Notes: generated by a model from the sequence alone, not told the origin. Positions 41,274-49,347 are shown, counted from the stretch's first letter. The stretch is 49,347 nucleotides of DNA from Vulcanimicrobiota bacterium (GCA_017307785.1 JAFKGI010000053.1:1-49347); one strand, 5' to 3'. Numbers and translations are program-made.

Positions 41274-42500
41274 ATGAAGATTCAGGCCCGGCTGCCGGCT
41301 CTGCATCAGGGGATTCCTTTCCCCAAAACTCAGTCCAACCATATGACCCGAGTGCTTGGGTTTCCGGTCAGCCACGAAGGTCTTACCAAGATGTACGAAG
41401 GCTGCCTGGACGGATCCCACTGCTACATCACCGACGTGAACGATACCCACAACGGCTTTGAATACGCGGTGAGCTGGCGCGATCACGACGGGGAGGAGTT
41501 GGCCCGGGCCATCAGTCACCTGGCCCGCCACGAGGACGGATCGCTGGAACTGCACCGTAGTGACGTATACGTCGCCCATCATTGTCGCGGTCAGGCCGTC
41601 AACATCAAGATCCTCGAGAAAGAAATCGCCATGGTGCGCAAGGGGTCGGACCATCCGGAGAGCCGGGTCACCCTGGAGGCGGGCGGTATGCCCGTCAACG
41701 GCGTGCGCGAGCGGCTGGGCACCTACACCTGGGCCCGCTACGGCTTCGATTTCGCCGACAATTACAAGCACGGCGTTTCGGATTTGGTCGACTACGGCAG
41801 CCATTCTCCAGGACGCAGCTCGATGCGCCGGCAGTTCAAGGCCTGGATCCAGAACCACGCCGACGGGCCGCTCAGCCAGGAGCTCAACAAACTGGCCGAT
41901 TCTTTCAAGCATCCCTGGGAAATCGCCAGTCTGAAGATCGACGGCCACAAGTTTCCGGTCACGGTGGGCGACGAAGTCAGCCAGTGCGACGTCGGCAAGG
42001 CTTTCATGCTCTCGGAGTTCTGCGAGAACTACGGCGCCGCTTATCGCGTCAACGACCCCCAGTTCGCCGGTAAGCCGGTGGCCGAGAAAGCCTTTGCCAG
42101 TCAGCTCAAGACCGCTCAAGACAAGCTCACCCAGGAGCGTGCCGGGCTGGAGAAAGACTTGCAGAATGCCCCGGAAAAGGCCCTCGAGCAACTCCGGCAT
42201 CGGGGCGGCAGCGAGTGGATTCCCCGGCTCGAGGCGCTGTGTGAGAAACGTCGGGATCTGAAAGAGAAGATCGAAGAAACTATCGACGCCATTCGCGGTG
42301 GTTTGCTGTTGCGCGGGCTCAAGCATCAGCTCCGCAACTGCTGGACCGAATCGACCCGCTCCGTGTTGGACGAGCAGAAAGAGCGGTTGGAGACGGGTTG
42401 GACCGGCACCGTCTGTCACATCGGCGACCGCCCCGTCTACTACAAGTGGAAGGCCAAATTCAAGAAGTGGGCCAGCAACTGGTTCCACACTCAGAAGTAA
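41274..42500 (+). CDS. Large soluble protein with possible GNAT-like region and coiled coil
   Basis: 408 aa. Residues about 40-160 contain 'LELHRSDVYVAHHCRGQAVNIKILEKEIAMVRKGS', which recalls the acetyl-CoA-binding RGxGxG/helix of N-acetyltransferases, though the loop is altered. Residues about 275-370 are highly charged and likely form a coiled coil. The C-terminus is basic and aromatic. No known family fits the whole protein. ATG 41274 comes two bases after the previous stop, so it is the third gene of the FlhA-like operon. Confidence 0.5.
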   Translation: MKIQARLPALHQGIPFPKTQSNHMTRVLGFPVSHEGLTKMYEGCLDGSHCYITDVNDTHNGFEYAVSWRDHDGEELARAISHLARHEDGSLELHRSDVYVAHHCRGQAVNIKILEKEIAMVRKGSDHPESRVTLEAGGMPVNGVRERLGTYTWARYGFDFADNYKHGVSDLVDYGSHSPGRSSMRRQFKAWIQNHADGPLSQELNKLADSFKHPWEIASLKIDGHKFPVTVGDEVSQCDVGKAFMLSEFCENYGAAYRVNDPQFAGKPVAEKAFASQLKTAQDKLTQERAGLEKDLQNAPEKALEQLRHRGGSEWIPRLEALCEKRRDLKEKIEETIDAIRGGLLLRGLKHQLRNCWTESTRSVLDEQKERLETGWTGTVCHIGDRPVYYKWKAKFKKWASNWFHTQK

Positions 42501-42515
42501 GCTATGATGGGGGGT

Positions 42516-42764
42516 ATGACCAGACAGCAACTCGCTCGGCTTGTAGACGACCTCCCGGAGGACCAGCTCGATATCGCTGCCGGCTGTCTGCTTTACTTGC
42601 GGGATTCGGCCTCTGCCGAGCAGAGGTGGGACACACCTGAGTTTCAGACGTTTTTGAAACAGCGAATTCAAGACAGTTTGGAGGAAGAGGACCGCGGCGA
42701 GTTCGTCAATCAGGAGGAAGCTAGGGATCTGCTCAGGCGTTGGCGCACCGAATCCGCTGGCTAA
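42516..42764 (+). CDS. Putative antitoxin of a ParE-type module
   Basis: 82 aa acidic protein placed directly before the toxin and overlapping it by 25 bp. The N-terminal 'TRQQLARLVDDLPEDQLDIAAGCLLYLRD' is helical and resembles small antitoxins in which DNA binding and toxin binding are separate; the C-terminal half is Glu/Arg-rich. No ribbon-helix-helix motif is obvious. The ATG at 42516 follows a GGGGG ribosome site; ATG 42504 is an alternative. Assignment rests mainly on the toxin next to it. Confidence 0.65.
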   Translation: MTRQQLARLVDDLPEDQLDIAAGCLLYLRDSASAEQRWDTPEFQTFLKQRIQDSLEEEDRGEFVNQEEARDLLRRWRTESAG

Positions 42765-43054
42765 ACCAGGCTCTCCGAGAGCTATTTCATCACTGCGAGT
42801 TCCTGGCTGACGAAGCTCCGAAGAAAGCCGCCCTGCTCGAAGAGGAGGCTTTCCGCGCAGTCGAGATTCTGGAGCGTTTTCCGACTATTGGTCGGCTGGT
42901 GCCAGACGTGGCGCCTGAGCACCGTGCAATCCTGATCGCTCAGCGCGGATACTGGCTCGTCTATCGCTCGCGGAATAAGGTGGTTACTGTAGTGGCGATC
43001 ATCAGCACGCTCCAGGATTTTCCCAAGGCCTGGCATTCTCGGAATCGCGATTGA
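42740..43054 (+). CDS. RelE/ParE-family toxin
   Basis: 104 aa. The ParE/RelE fold shows in 'IRWLNQALRELFHHCEFLADEAPKKAALLEEEAFRAVEILERFPTIGRLVPD' in parts and in 'REI'-like 'HRAILIAQRGYWLVYRSRNKVVTVVAII'. Family members poison gyrase or cleave ribosome-bound mRNA. The start is TTG 42740 inside the antitoxin gene, typical of co-translated TA pairs. It is convergent with rnpB, with a shared bidirectional terminator between them. Confidence 0.85.
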   Translation: MAHRIRWLNQALRELFHHCEFLADEAPKKAALLEEEAFRAVEILERFPTIGRLVPDVAPEHRAILIAQRGYWLVYRSRNKVVTVVAIISTLQDFPKAWHSRNRD

Positions 43055-43058
43055 ACAT

Positions 43059-43088
43059 AAAAAACTAGAGGGACCGAAGTCCCTCTAG
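43059..43088. terminator. Terminator between toxin gene and rnpB
   Basis: A 10-bp stem CTAGAGGGAC-TTCG-GTCCCTCTAG on the minus strand followed by TTTTTTATG. It ends rnpB on the minus strand and can act in the other direction too. Confidence 0.92.
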
Positions 43089-43089
43089 C

Positions 43090-43457
43090 AAGTCGACCTG
43101 TAAGCCGGGTTCTGTAGCATTGCTGCTGACGGCCATCTCTCTGCGACGAACGTTACCGTCCGCCTGATGCGACGTACTCGAAGACATCCTGACGAGCCGC
43201 CAGGGAAGAACCGAAGTTCTTCGTCTCCGAATGAGTCTTCCTCCCGGACGGGGTTTACCTAGCCGATGCGTCACCGCACCGCTGGTGGGCTCTTACCCCA
43301 CCGTTGCACCCTTACCGTTCCGAAGAACGGCGGTTCTCATTTCTGTGGCACTATCCTCGACGTCACCGCCACTGGACGTTATCCAGCGTCCTGCCCTTGG
43401 GAGCCCGGACTTTCCTCAAGGCGATGATACACCGCCCCGCGACCGTCCAGCCAACTT
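43090..43457 (-). ncRNA. rnpB: RNase P RNA (bacterial type A)
   Basis: Catalytic RNA that trims the 5' leader of tRNAs. About 368 nt. The 5' part holds the universal GAGGAAAGTCCGGGCTCC (near 43397-43414), and the 3' end holds ACAGAACCCGGCTTACAGG. The ends AAGTTGGC and GTCGACTT pair as helix P1 with wobbles, which fixes the termini. The 3' end is 1-2 nt from the terminator. Confidence 0.95.
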
Positions 43458-43493
43458 AGAGGGCACACTACCCCAATACCCGAACCCCCAACC

Positions 43494-44948
43494 ATGACTT
43501 TACTCGCTAACTGGATTGATCATCGCTGGGAACCCGCTTCCGGTTCCGCTACTCAACAAGTAATCAACCCGGCCACCGATGAGGTGATTGCCGAAGTCCC
43601 CTTGTCCACCAAAGAGGACGTCGATCGCGCCGTGCAGTGCGCCCAGAAAGCCCTCAAGGGCTGGCGCAACACCCCGGTCACCGAGCGCATCCAGGTCATG
43701 TTCAAATACAAGCAGCTGCTGGAAGAGAATTTCGAGAAGATCGCTCGCGGCATTACCGAGGAATGCGGCAAAACGCTCGACGAGTCCCGTGGCGAGCTGC
43801 GCCGCGGCATCGAGAATGTGGAAGTTTCTTGCGGCGCCCCCATGCTGATTCAGGGCTACCACAATGAAGACATCGCTCCCGGCATCGACGAGCTGATGGT
43901 GCGCCAACCGGTCGGCGTGTGCGCCATCATCACGCCCTTTAATTTTCCGGCCATGATTCCGCTCTGGTTTCTTCCCTATGCGCTGGTGTGCGGGAATACC
44001 GTGGTGTTGAAGCCTTCCGAGCGCGTGCCCCAGACGCTGGTGACCCTGCTCAATCTGCTCAATGAAGCGGGTCTGCCCGCCGGTGTGGCCAATCTGGTGC
44101 ACGGTTCGAAAGAGGTGGTCGACGCTATTCTCGAGCATCCCCTGGTGAAGGCCGTCAGTTTCGTCGGATCGACCCAGATCGCTCGCTACATTTACGCCAA
44201 GGCCAGTCAGCATGGCAAGCGCGTGCAGGCCCAGGGCGGCGCCAAGAATCCCATCATCGTGCTGCCCGACGCCGATATGGAGATGACCACCAAGATTGTG
44301 GCCGACAGCGCCTTCGGTTGCGCCGGTCAGCGTTGTCTGGCTTCCTCGCTGGCCGTGACTGTGGGCAGCGTCAAGGACGAGTTCCTCGAGTCCATGCGGG
44401 CCGCCGGCCAGTCTCGTAAGGTCGGCAACGGCTTGGAGGACGGGGTGCAGATGGGTCCGCTCATCAACAAAGCCAGCCGCGACCGCGTGCGCGGCTTGAT
44501 CGACATCGGCGTGCAGCAAGGCTCCGAGGTGTTGCTCGACGGTCGTGAAGACTTTGCCAAAGGCAGCTTCCTCAAGCCCACCGTCATGACCATGCCGCTG
44601 GAAAGCGAACTGGTGACCACCGAGATCTTCGGACCGGTGCTGGGCGTGCTCCACTTTGACGATATGGACCAGGTGGTCGAGTGGATCAATCAAGGCAAAT
44701 ACGGCAATCAGGCCTGTCTCTTCACCAGCAGCGGCGCCGCCGCTCGCAAGTTCCGCCACGAAGCCGAAGTCGGCAACCTGGGCATCAACATCGGTGTGGC
44801 CGCTCCCATGGCCTTCTTCCCCTTCAGCGGCTGGAAAGACAGCTTCTTTGGGGACCTGCACGCGCAAGGGCGCCACGGCATCGAGTTCTACACCCAGACC
44901 AAGGTGGTGGTCGAGCGCTGGCCCAAGGAATGGTCTCGTAAGTTCTGA
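43494..44948 (+). CDS. mmsA: Methylmalonate-semialdehyde dehydrogenase (CoA-acylating)
   Basis: Oxidises methylmalonate or malonate semialdehyde to propionyl- or acetyl-CoA in valine and inositol breakdown. 484 aa, full length. The family marks are 'PFNFPAMIPLWFLPYAL', 'GGAKNP' and the catalytic loop 'FGCAGQRCLA'; 'EIFGPVLGVL' and 'PFSGWKDSFFGDLHAQGRHG' confirm the CoA-acylating MmsA subfamily. ATG 43494 gives the correct N-terminus. Its TGA overlaps the proposed CTG start of the antiporter gene. Confidence 0.93.
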   Translation: MTLLANWIDHRWEPASGSATQQVINPATDEVIAEVPLSTKEDVDRAVQCAQKALKGWRNTPVTERIQVMFKYKQLLEENFEKIARGITEECGKTLDESRGELRRGIENVEVSCGAPMLIQGYHNEDIAPGIDELMVRQPVGVCAIITPFNFPAMIPLWFLPYALVCGNTVVLKPSERVPQTLVTLLNLLNEAGLPAGVANLVHGSKEVVDAILEHPLVKAVSFVGSTQIARYIYAKASQHGKRVQAQGGAKNPIIVLPDADMEMTTKIVADSAFGCAGQRCLASSLAVTVGSVKDEFLESMRAAGQSRKVGNGLEDGVQMGPLINKASRDRVRGLIDIGVQQGSEVLLDGREDFAKGSFLKPTVMTMPLESELVTTEIFGPVLGVLHFDDMDQVVEWINQGKYGNQACLFTSSGAAARKFRHEAEVGNLGINIGVAAPMAFFPFSGWKDSFFGDLHAQGRHGIEFYTQTKVVVERWPKEWSRKF

Positions 44949-46411
44949 TCGGGAGCTTCCTCGCCGAGCTGCTGGTCATCTCGGCGGTCGCTCTCGGTTG
45001 TAAATACGTCCGCCTGCCCTACACCATCGCACTGGTGGCCGTCGGCCTGATCATCGGGCTGAGCCGGCCTTTCTTCACGTTGCAGGTGCAGCTTACGCCC
45101 GAGCTGCTCTTCACCGTGCTGTTGCCGGCGCTTTTGTTCGAGGCGGCCATCCATCTGCCGACCGCTCCGCTGCGACAGAACCTGCGGTCCATTCTGTTGC
45201 TGGCGGTTCCGGGCATGCTGATTTCGGCGGTGATGACGGGTTGGGGTCTGCACTGGGTGCTGGACATGGCCTGGCTGCCGGCCTTTGTCTTCGGTGCCCT
45301 GATTTCGGCCACCGATCCCATTTCCGTGCTGGCGCTTTTCAAGCAACTGCGCGCTCCTCAGTCCCTGGCCGTGATTGTGGAGGGCGAAAGCCTGCTCAAC
45401 GACGGCGCCGCCGTGGTGCTTTTTAACTTGCTGCTGGCCGGGGAGACCAGTCTGGCCAAGGGGGTGGGCTTTTTCTGCTTCGAATCGCTGGGCGGACTGG
45501 CGGTGGGGGCGGCCCTGGGCTGGCTGGTCAGCCGCATTACCGAGCGCATCGATGACCATCTGATCGAGGTCACCCTCAGCACCATCCTGGCCTACTCCAG
45601 CTATTTGCTGGCTCAGAATGCCCACACCTCCGGCGTCATGGCTGTGATCGCGGCTGGCGTAGTCTACGGCAATCTGGCCATGAATCGAGCCAGCATGTCG
45701 GTCAACACCCGTCTGAGTCTGGCCCACACCTGGGAATACCTGGGCTTCCTGTGCAATTCGCTGGTCTTTTTGCTGATCGGCACCCAGGTTGACCTGACCA
45801 AGCTCAGTGGCCACGCCGTGCCGATTTTGATTGCTTTCGTGATCGTGTGCGGAGCCCGCGCGCTGGCTCTTTTTGCGCTGGCCCCTTTTACCAGTATCCC
45901 CTGGCGCTGGCAGCCGGTGATTTTCTGGGCCGGTCTGCGCGGCTCCATTGCCATGGCCCTGGGGATGGCCCTCACCTTGCCCGAGCGCGAAGAGCTGCTA
46001 CTGCTGACTTTCGGGGTGGTTTTGCTGTCCGTCTTTGTCCAGGGTCTGACCGTTAAGCCCTTGCTCTATGCTCTCAAGATTTTGCAGCGAGAAACGCCGC
46101 TGACCGAGTATGAGGCGCGTCTGGGAGAGTTGATCGCCTGCGAGCGCGCCCTGGAAGTGCTGCAGCAGAGCCAGTCCCGCTATCACATCAGCGAGGAGGT
46201 CTTTGAGGAGCAGGCCGAGCCTCTGCGCCAGGCCATTGCCCGGCTGCAAGGGGAACTTCCCGGGTCGCAGACCCCGGAGGTGCTGGAGGAGCAGCGTCGG
46301 GACGCCGCCCAGCTGGTCACCTCGGCCCAGCGTCTGGGTCTGCGCGAGGCCCTGCAGCAGGGCTTGATTTCTGAGGAGACTTATCAGGCCCTCACCAGCA
46401 AACTCGCATAG
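44945..46411 (+). CDS. Na+/H+ antiporter of the CPA1/NhaP family, proposed CTG start
   Basis: 488 aa. The inner-membrane part has 11-12 helices, and a polar C-terminal tail of about 130 residues follows. Family signs include 'VFGALISATDPISVLALFK', 'GESLLNDGAAVVLF' and 'GLRGSIAMALGMAL'. The first helix (residues near 'VALGCKYVRLPYTIALVAVG') is needed for the fold but lies upstream of the first GTG (45035); an in-frame stop at 44939 and no ATG, GTG or TTG leave CTG 44945, overlapping the mmsA stop as CTGA, as the best start. Confidence 0.82.
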   Translation: MIGSFLAELLVISAVALGCKYVRLPYTIALVAVGLIIGLSRPFFTLQVQLTPELLFTVLLPALLFEAAIHLPTAPLRQNLRSILLLAVPGMLISAVMTGWGLHWVLDMAWLPAFVFGALISATDPISVLALFKQLRAPQSLAVIVEGESLLNDGAAVVLFNLLLAGETSLAKGVGFFCFESLGGLAVGAALGWLVSRITERIDDHLIEVTLSTILAYSSYLLAQNAHTSGVMAVIAAGVVYGNLAMNRASMSVNTRLSLAHTWEYLGFLCNSLVFLLIGTQVDLTKLSGHAVPILIAFVIVCGARALALFALAPFTSIPWRWQPVIFWAGLRGSIAMALGMALTLPEREELLLLTFGVVLLSVFVQGLTVKPLLYALKILQRETPLTEYEARLGELIACERALEVLQQSQSRYHISEEVFEEQAEPLRQAIARLQGELPGSQTPEVLEEQRRDAAQLVTSAQRLGLREALQQGLISEETYQALTSKLA

Positions 46412-46425
46412 CTTGCGAGCTGTCT

Positions 46426-46487
46426 CGCCGGTGGGCACGCCCGGGGTTGCCGCGCCGGTAGGCACAAGTTGCTGCGCCGGTGGGCAC
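46426..46487 (+). repeat. Three short direct repeats CGCCGGT(G/A)GGCAC
   Basis: A 13-bp word recurs at 46426, 46453 and 46475 in the intergenic region before the aminotransferase gene. It may be a regulator-binding array or residue of small duplications. Confidence 0.5.
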
Positions 46488-46540
46488 ACTCGGGAAGGCC
46501 GAGAGCAGGGGATTCTGCGCAGTCGCCGGAACCCGCCCCC

Positions 46541-47794
46541 ATGGAAACCGAACCAATCCCAGGCTTTCGCCAGGTGCCTCGCACCGGCGTCATCTATGTT
46601 ATGCACGAATCCGCCAAGCACGGCTTTGTCTACGGCCACCCTGAATGGGCCAATCTGGGTCAGGGCAGTCCCGAGAGCGGACCGCTGGCCAATGCTCCGG
46701 ACCGAATCACGAATTTCGAAATTGCCACCGGCAGTCACGCCTATGGCCCGGTCGAAGGCGACCGCATGCTGCGCCAGAAAGTGGCCGAGCTTTACAACGA
46801 GCTTTTCCGCAAAGACAAAGAATCCAAATACACCTGGGAAAATGTCAGCATCGCCGGCGGCGGCCGTCTGGCCCTGACCCGCGTGGTGGCGGCCCTGGAC
46901 AATATCAACCTGGGTCACTTCATTCCCGACTACACCGCCTACGAAGAATTGCTGTCGGGCTTCAAGACCTTTATTCCCATTCCCATTCTACTGGATTCCG
47001 GCGCTGGTTATAAAATTAGCCAGGCAACTCTCAAACATGAGATCATGGGGCACGGCTTCAACGCGGTGCTCATGAGCAATCCCGCCAATCCCACCGGCCA
47101 GCTGGCCGAAGGCAACGAACTCAAAGCCTGGGTGCGCACCGCCCGCGATCTGCGCTGCGCCATGATCATCGACGAATTCTATTCGCACTACATTTACACG
47201 GGCTCGCCCAACGATTGCAAAATCGTCTCTGCCGCCGCCTACGTTGAGGACGTCAATAAGGATCCGGTCATCATTGTGGACGGACTCACCAAAAACTGGC
47301 GCTACCCGGGTTGGCGACTCTCCTGGACGCTGGGACCCAAGTCGGTGATCGAGTCGATTGCCAGCGCCGGTTCCTTCTTGGATGGCGGTGCCAATCACCC
47401 CTTCCAGCATCAGGCGATCCAGTTGCTCGACCCCGAAGTCACCCTGCGCGAAACGCGCGCTATCCAGGAGGTTTTCCGCCAGAAGCGCGATTTTGTGCTG
47501 GAACGAATCACCAGTATGGGCATCGAGGTCGAGTCCGATCCGGAGGGCGCTTTCTACGTGTGGGCCAATTTGAGCAAGCTTCCGGCTCCGCTCAACGACG
47601 GCCTGGAGTTTTTCCGCGCCGGCCTGGATTACAAGGTCATCACCGTGCCGGGCGTCTTCTTTGACGTAAACCCCGGGCGGCGCCGACCCAAGGCTCGCTA
47701 CCAGCACTACGCTCGCATCAGTTTCGGTCCCGAAATGGCCACCCTGGAACGGGGTATGGATGCTCTGGAAAAGATGATCAAAAGCCGTGGCTAA
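46541..47794 (+). CDS. PLP-dependent aminotransferase, class I/II
   Basis: 417 aa fold-type I aminotransferase. 'NPANPTGQLA' (about 180-190), 'IIDEFYSHYIY' with the Asp that binds PLP nitrogen, and 'VDGLTKNWRYPGWRLSW' with the Schiff-base Lys are intact, and the C-terminal Arg is within 'YARISFG'. It resembles the aspartate/alanine-type enzymes and less the histidinol-phosphate ones; the substrate is not clear. The extended frame upstream to 46469 is Arg-rich and unsupported, so ATG 46541 is used. Its stop overlaps the next start by 8 bp. Confidence 0.88.
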   Translation: METEPIPGFRQVPRTGVIYVMHESAKHGFVYGHPEWANLGQGSPESGPLANAPDRITNFEIATGSHAYGPVEGDRMLRQKVAELYNELFRKDKESKYTWENVSIAGGGRLALTRVVAALDNINLGHFIPDYTAYEELLSGFKTFIPIPILLDSGAGYKISQATLKHEIMGHGFNAVLMSNPANPTGQLAEGNELKAWVRTARDLRCAMIIDEFYSHYIYTGSPNDCKIVSAAAYVEDVNKDPVIIVDGLTKNWRYPGWRLSWTLGPKSVIESIASAGSFLDGGANHPFQHQAIQLLDPEVTLRETRAIQEVFRQKRDFVLERITSMGIEVESDPEGAFYVWANLSKLPAPLNDGLEFFRAGLDYKVITVPGVFFDVNPGRRRPKARYQHYARISFGPEMATLERGMDALEKMIKSRG

Positions 47795-48950
47795 AGGGCT
47801 GCGCTGCTGCCTGCTGATTTTGCTGGTGGCGGTGGCCTGGGCCCAGAACGGCTTTGAAGTTAGCTTTGTCCAGGTTACTTCGAATTCCGTGATCGGCGGG
47901 AAGCCGATTCAGCTGCTGGTGACCATGACCGGCCCGGCGCCTCGTGCCGGTGAACTGCCGGTGATCAGCAATCATCCCGATCTGGCTCAGGCATACCCGG
48001 TCCCTTTCAACGCGGGTCAGTCGCAGATCCAGGTAGTGGTGCCTACCCGGGCCGTGGAAAAGGCCACTCAGGTCGTGATCTCGGTGGGAGCTTACGGGAA
48101 CATTCGCGATGTCCAGGTGACTCTGGAACCGGATGCTCCCGCCGTCACCGGACTGCGGATGCCTCCGCGGATGACTTCGGGCGATAGCGGAGCGGTCACG
48201 GTGCTGCTGGACCGCACCAGCCCGCGGCCTTCGCGGCTGACCCTGGTCGGCAACGAGAACATCACCGTGGGCGCGCTCACCATTCCGGCCAATGTGCGAC
48301 AGTTTGAAGCTCCCTTTGCTACCAAGGTCTTGCGCCAGGGCGGCAAAGGCACCCTGACCTATCGAGGGCAGCGCACCATCGTGGCGGAGTCGCAGCTGAT
48401 GCCGCCGGTGGAAGTCGCGGCTCTGCAGTTCGATCCTGCCCAGGTCGAAGGCGGGCAGAATGTTACCGGCACCGTCACTCTGACGGGTGCGGCCGGGGCT
48501 CCGGCCAAAGTGAAGCTCTCGGGTCCGGCCAATCTGCGCATGCCGCCCGAGGTGACTGTGGCCGAGGGCTCCAGTTCGGCCCGCTTCACCCTGATTGCCG
48601 CCAGCGCTCGCAGTGCCCAGAACTGCACCGTCGAGGCGGCCACGCCAGTCGCCCGTAAGACCGCGATTCTGGCCGTTACGCCCACCACTTCGCTGGCTGC
48701 CGGGGAGGCCGTGCAGTATTACCTGATGGCCAGCACCAAGGACGGCTGGCTCACCGTGACGGACGCCTCGGGTAAGCCGTGGCGGCTCAAGACGAGCGGA
48801 GCTCCGAAGCTGGTGCTGGACCCCTTTGGCTATACGGCCACCCTGCAGGGGCGGGATGAAGCTCAGGCGGTGTTTTCGGTCCAGTTGAAGGTGGCTGGAT
48901 CGAAGGAAGAGTGGAAAGTGACCGGAGTTGAGGTGGTGCCGCTGCCCTAG
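47787..48950 (+). CDS. Secreted Ig-like-domain protein, unknown
   Basis: 387 aa. The GTG start is followed by a Sec signal peptide (cleavage near AWA, residue 19). The mature part is entirely beta-rich with Thr/Val/Ala-rich strands and three or four repeats of about 85-95 residues that look like Ig-fold or invasin-type modules ('GGKPIQLLVTMTG', 'SGDSGAVTVLLDR', 'GGQNVTGTVTLTG'). Likely surface or periplasmic binding. It overlaps the aminotransferase gene by 8 bp, so it is co-translated. Confidence 0.65.
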   Translation: MAKGLRCCLLILLVAVAWAQNGFEVSFVQVTSNSVIGGKPIQLLVTMTGPAPRAGELPVISNHPDLAQAYPVPFNAGQSQIQVVVPTRAVEKATQVVISVGAYGNIRDVQVTLEPDAPAVTGLRMPPRMTSGDSGAVTVLLDRTSPRPSRLTLVGNENITVGALTIPANVRQFEAPFATKVLRQGGKGTLTYRGQRTIVAESQLMPPVEVAALQFDPAQVEGGQNVTGTVTLTGAAGAPAKVKLSGPANLRMPPEVTVAEGSSSARFTLIAASARSAQNCTVEAATPVARKTAILAVTPTTSLAAGEAVQYYLMASTKDGWLTVTDASGKPWRLKTSGAPKLVLDPFGYTATLQGRDEAQAVFSVQLKVAGSKEEWKVTGVEVVPLP

Positions 48951-48989
48951 CGGTGTCCGCCGGGCTGTGGGGGGTGTCCTTGGGTGGGT

Positions 48990-49347
48990 GGCTGTCCGCC
49001 ACGGGTGTCGGACAGCCACGGGGTCCGGACGGAGTGGCTGTCCGCCACGGGTGCCGGAGAGTCCGCCACGGGGTCCGGACGGAGGGGTGTCCGCCACGGG
49101 TGCCGGAGAGTCCGCCACGGGGTCCGGACGGAGTGGCTGTCCGCCACGGGTGTCGGAGAGTCCGCCACCGGGTCCGGACGGAATGGCTGTCCGCCACGGG
49201 TGCCGGAGAGTCCGCCACGGGGTCCGGACGGAGTGGGTGTCCGCCACCGGTGCCGGAGAGTCCGCCACGGGGTCCGGACGGAGTGGCTGTCCGCCACGGG
49301 TGCCGGAGAGTCCGCCACGGGGTCCGGACGGAGTGGCTGTCCGCCAC
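48990..49347. repeat. 50-bp minisatellite, continues beyond window
   Basis: A 50-bp unit repeats at least seven times; its GTCCGGAC palindrome recurs with 50-bp spacing (49 once). Each unit contains GTCCGCCACGGG twice, plus GTGGC/GCCAC arms. Copies are nearly identical with a few substitutions. All three minus-strand frames stay open across it because the unit has no stop and 50 is not divisible by three. No gene is called in it. The array runs off the right edge. Confidence 0.9.

Noticed and set aside
43231..43497. 88-codon frame on the plus strand
   Set aside because: It lies within rnpB on the opposite strand and has no coding features.
43500..44876. Long minus-strand open frame of 458 codons
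   Set aside because: It is antisense to mmsA, whose protein is unmistakable; the His/Gly-rich translation is typical of the reverse complement of GC-rich genes.
47778..49268. 496-codon minus-strand frame joining the minisatellite to the antisense of the Ig-like gene
   Set aside because: The left two thirds are antisense to a good secreted-protein gene; the frame is open only because of base composition and the stop-free repeat.
48990..49347. Possible CRISPR array
   Set aside because: There are no unique spacers; the whole 50-bp unit repeats, so it is a minisatellite. No cas genes are present.

Overview
The window is about 49 kb of GC-rich, gene-dense chromosome from a diderm (Gram-negative-type) bacterium. 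Evidence for the outer membrane is an MlaE-MlaF-MlaD lipid transport operon, Lgt, a lipoprotein binding protein and a Tat-type signal. The organism makes coenzyme F420: ribD-cofG-cofH form one operon, and an LLM-type and a PPOX-type F420-dependent oxidoreductase sit nearby. Ribosomal protein bS21 argues against most Actinobacteria. I infer a poorly characterised diderm F420 lineage (Eremiobacterota- or Armatimonadota-like), but nothing here fixes the taxon. No transposase, integrase, phage gene or CRISPR array was seen. TTG and GTG starts are common, and adjacent genes often overlap by an NTGA junction. In two cases the only start that fits is CTG.

Layout. 1-2.2 kb: the end of a TPR protein, a small unknown gene and a tandem PilZ protein. 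2.2-10.3 kb: a long minus-strand run. In transcription order it reads ATP-grasp ligase, MGMT-type DNA repair protein, 29-aa peptide, SGNH hydrolase, second 29-aa peptide, a BtuF/C/D-like metal-chelate importer, a structured leader RNA ending in a terminator, a secreted protein, a PPOX protein and an S51-like peptidase. 10.4-14.4 kb: F420-dependent oxidoreductases, a membrane protein, PPK2 and a Bax-inhibitor-1 family protein. 14.5-19.8 kb: a WD40-like Tat substrate, ribD-cofG-cofH and lgt. 19.9-24.3 kb: a C2H2-finger membrane protein, a metallo-beta-lactamase/double cNMP-binding protein and a TPR protein. 24.4-29.3 kb: citrate synthase, a YbaK-type deacylase, a glutathionyl-hydroquinone reductase, a histidine phosphatase, a secreted unknown and an ATP-grasp protein. 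29.3-29.9 kb: five tRNA genes with promoter and terminator. 29.9-36.2 kb: a BsuPI-like protein, a FlgT_C-like protein, a UgpB-like binding protein, mlaEFD and rpsU. 36.2-37.7 kb: a nuclease/phosphatase and an unknown. 37.7-38.9 kb: a protein-free stretch with an array of structured RNA repeats. 39-43.1 kb: an orphan FlhA cytoplasmic-domain protein, a membrane protein, a large unknown and a ParE-type toxin-antitoxin pair. 43.1-43.5 kb: rnpB. 43.5-49 kb: mmsA, a Na+/H+ antiporter, an aminotransferase and a secreted protein. The window ends in a 50-bp minisatellite that runs past the edge.

The two most unusual items are as follows. First, a transcription unit of about 1.08 kb on the minus strand (37770-38849) has a strong sigma70-like promoter and an intrinsic terminator. 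It holds five copies of a multi-hairpin RNA module. One stem position carries all four Watson-Crick pairs across the copies, and the copies alternate between two spacing types. It looks like an undescribed large structured non-coding RNA. Second, a cassette contains two paralogous 29-residue peptides that share an HWIW-x-I-x-D-x-P core and flank an SGNH hydrolase, with one peptide translationally coupled to the hydrolase.
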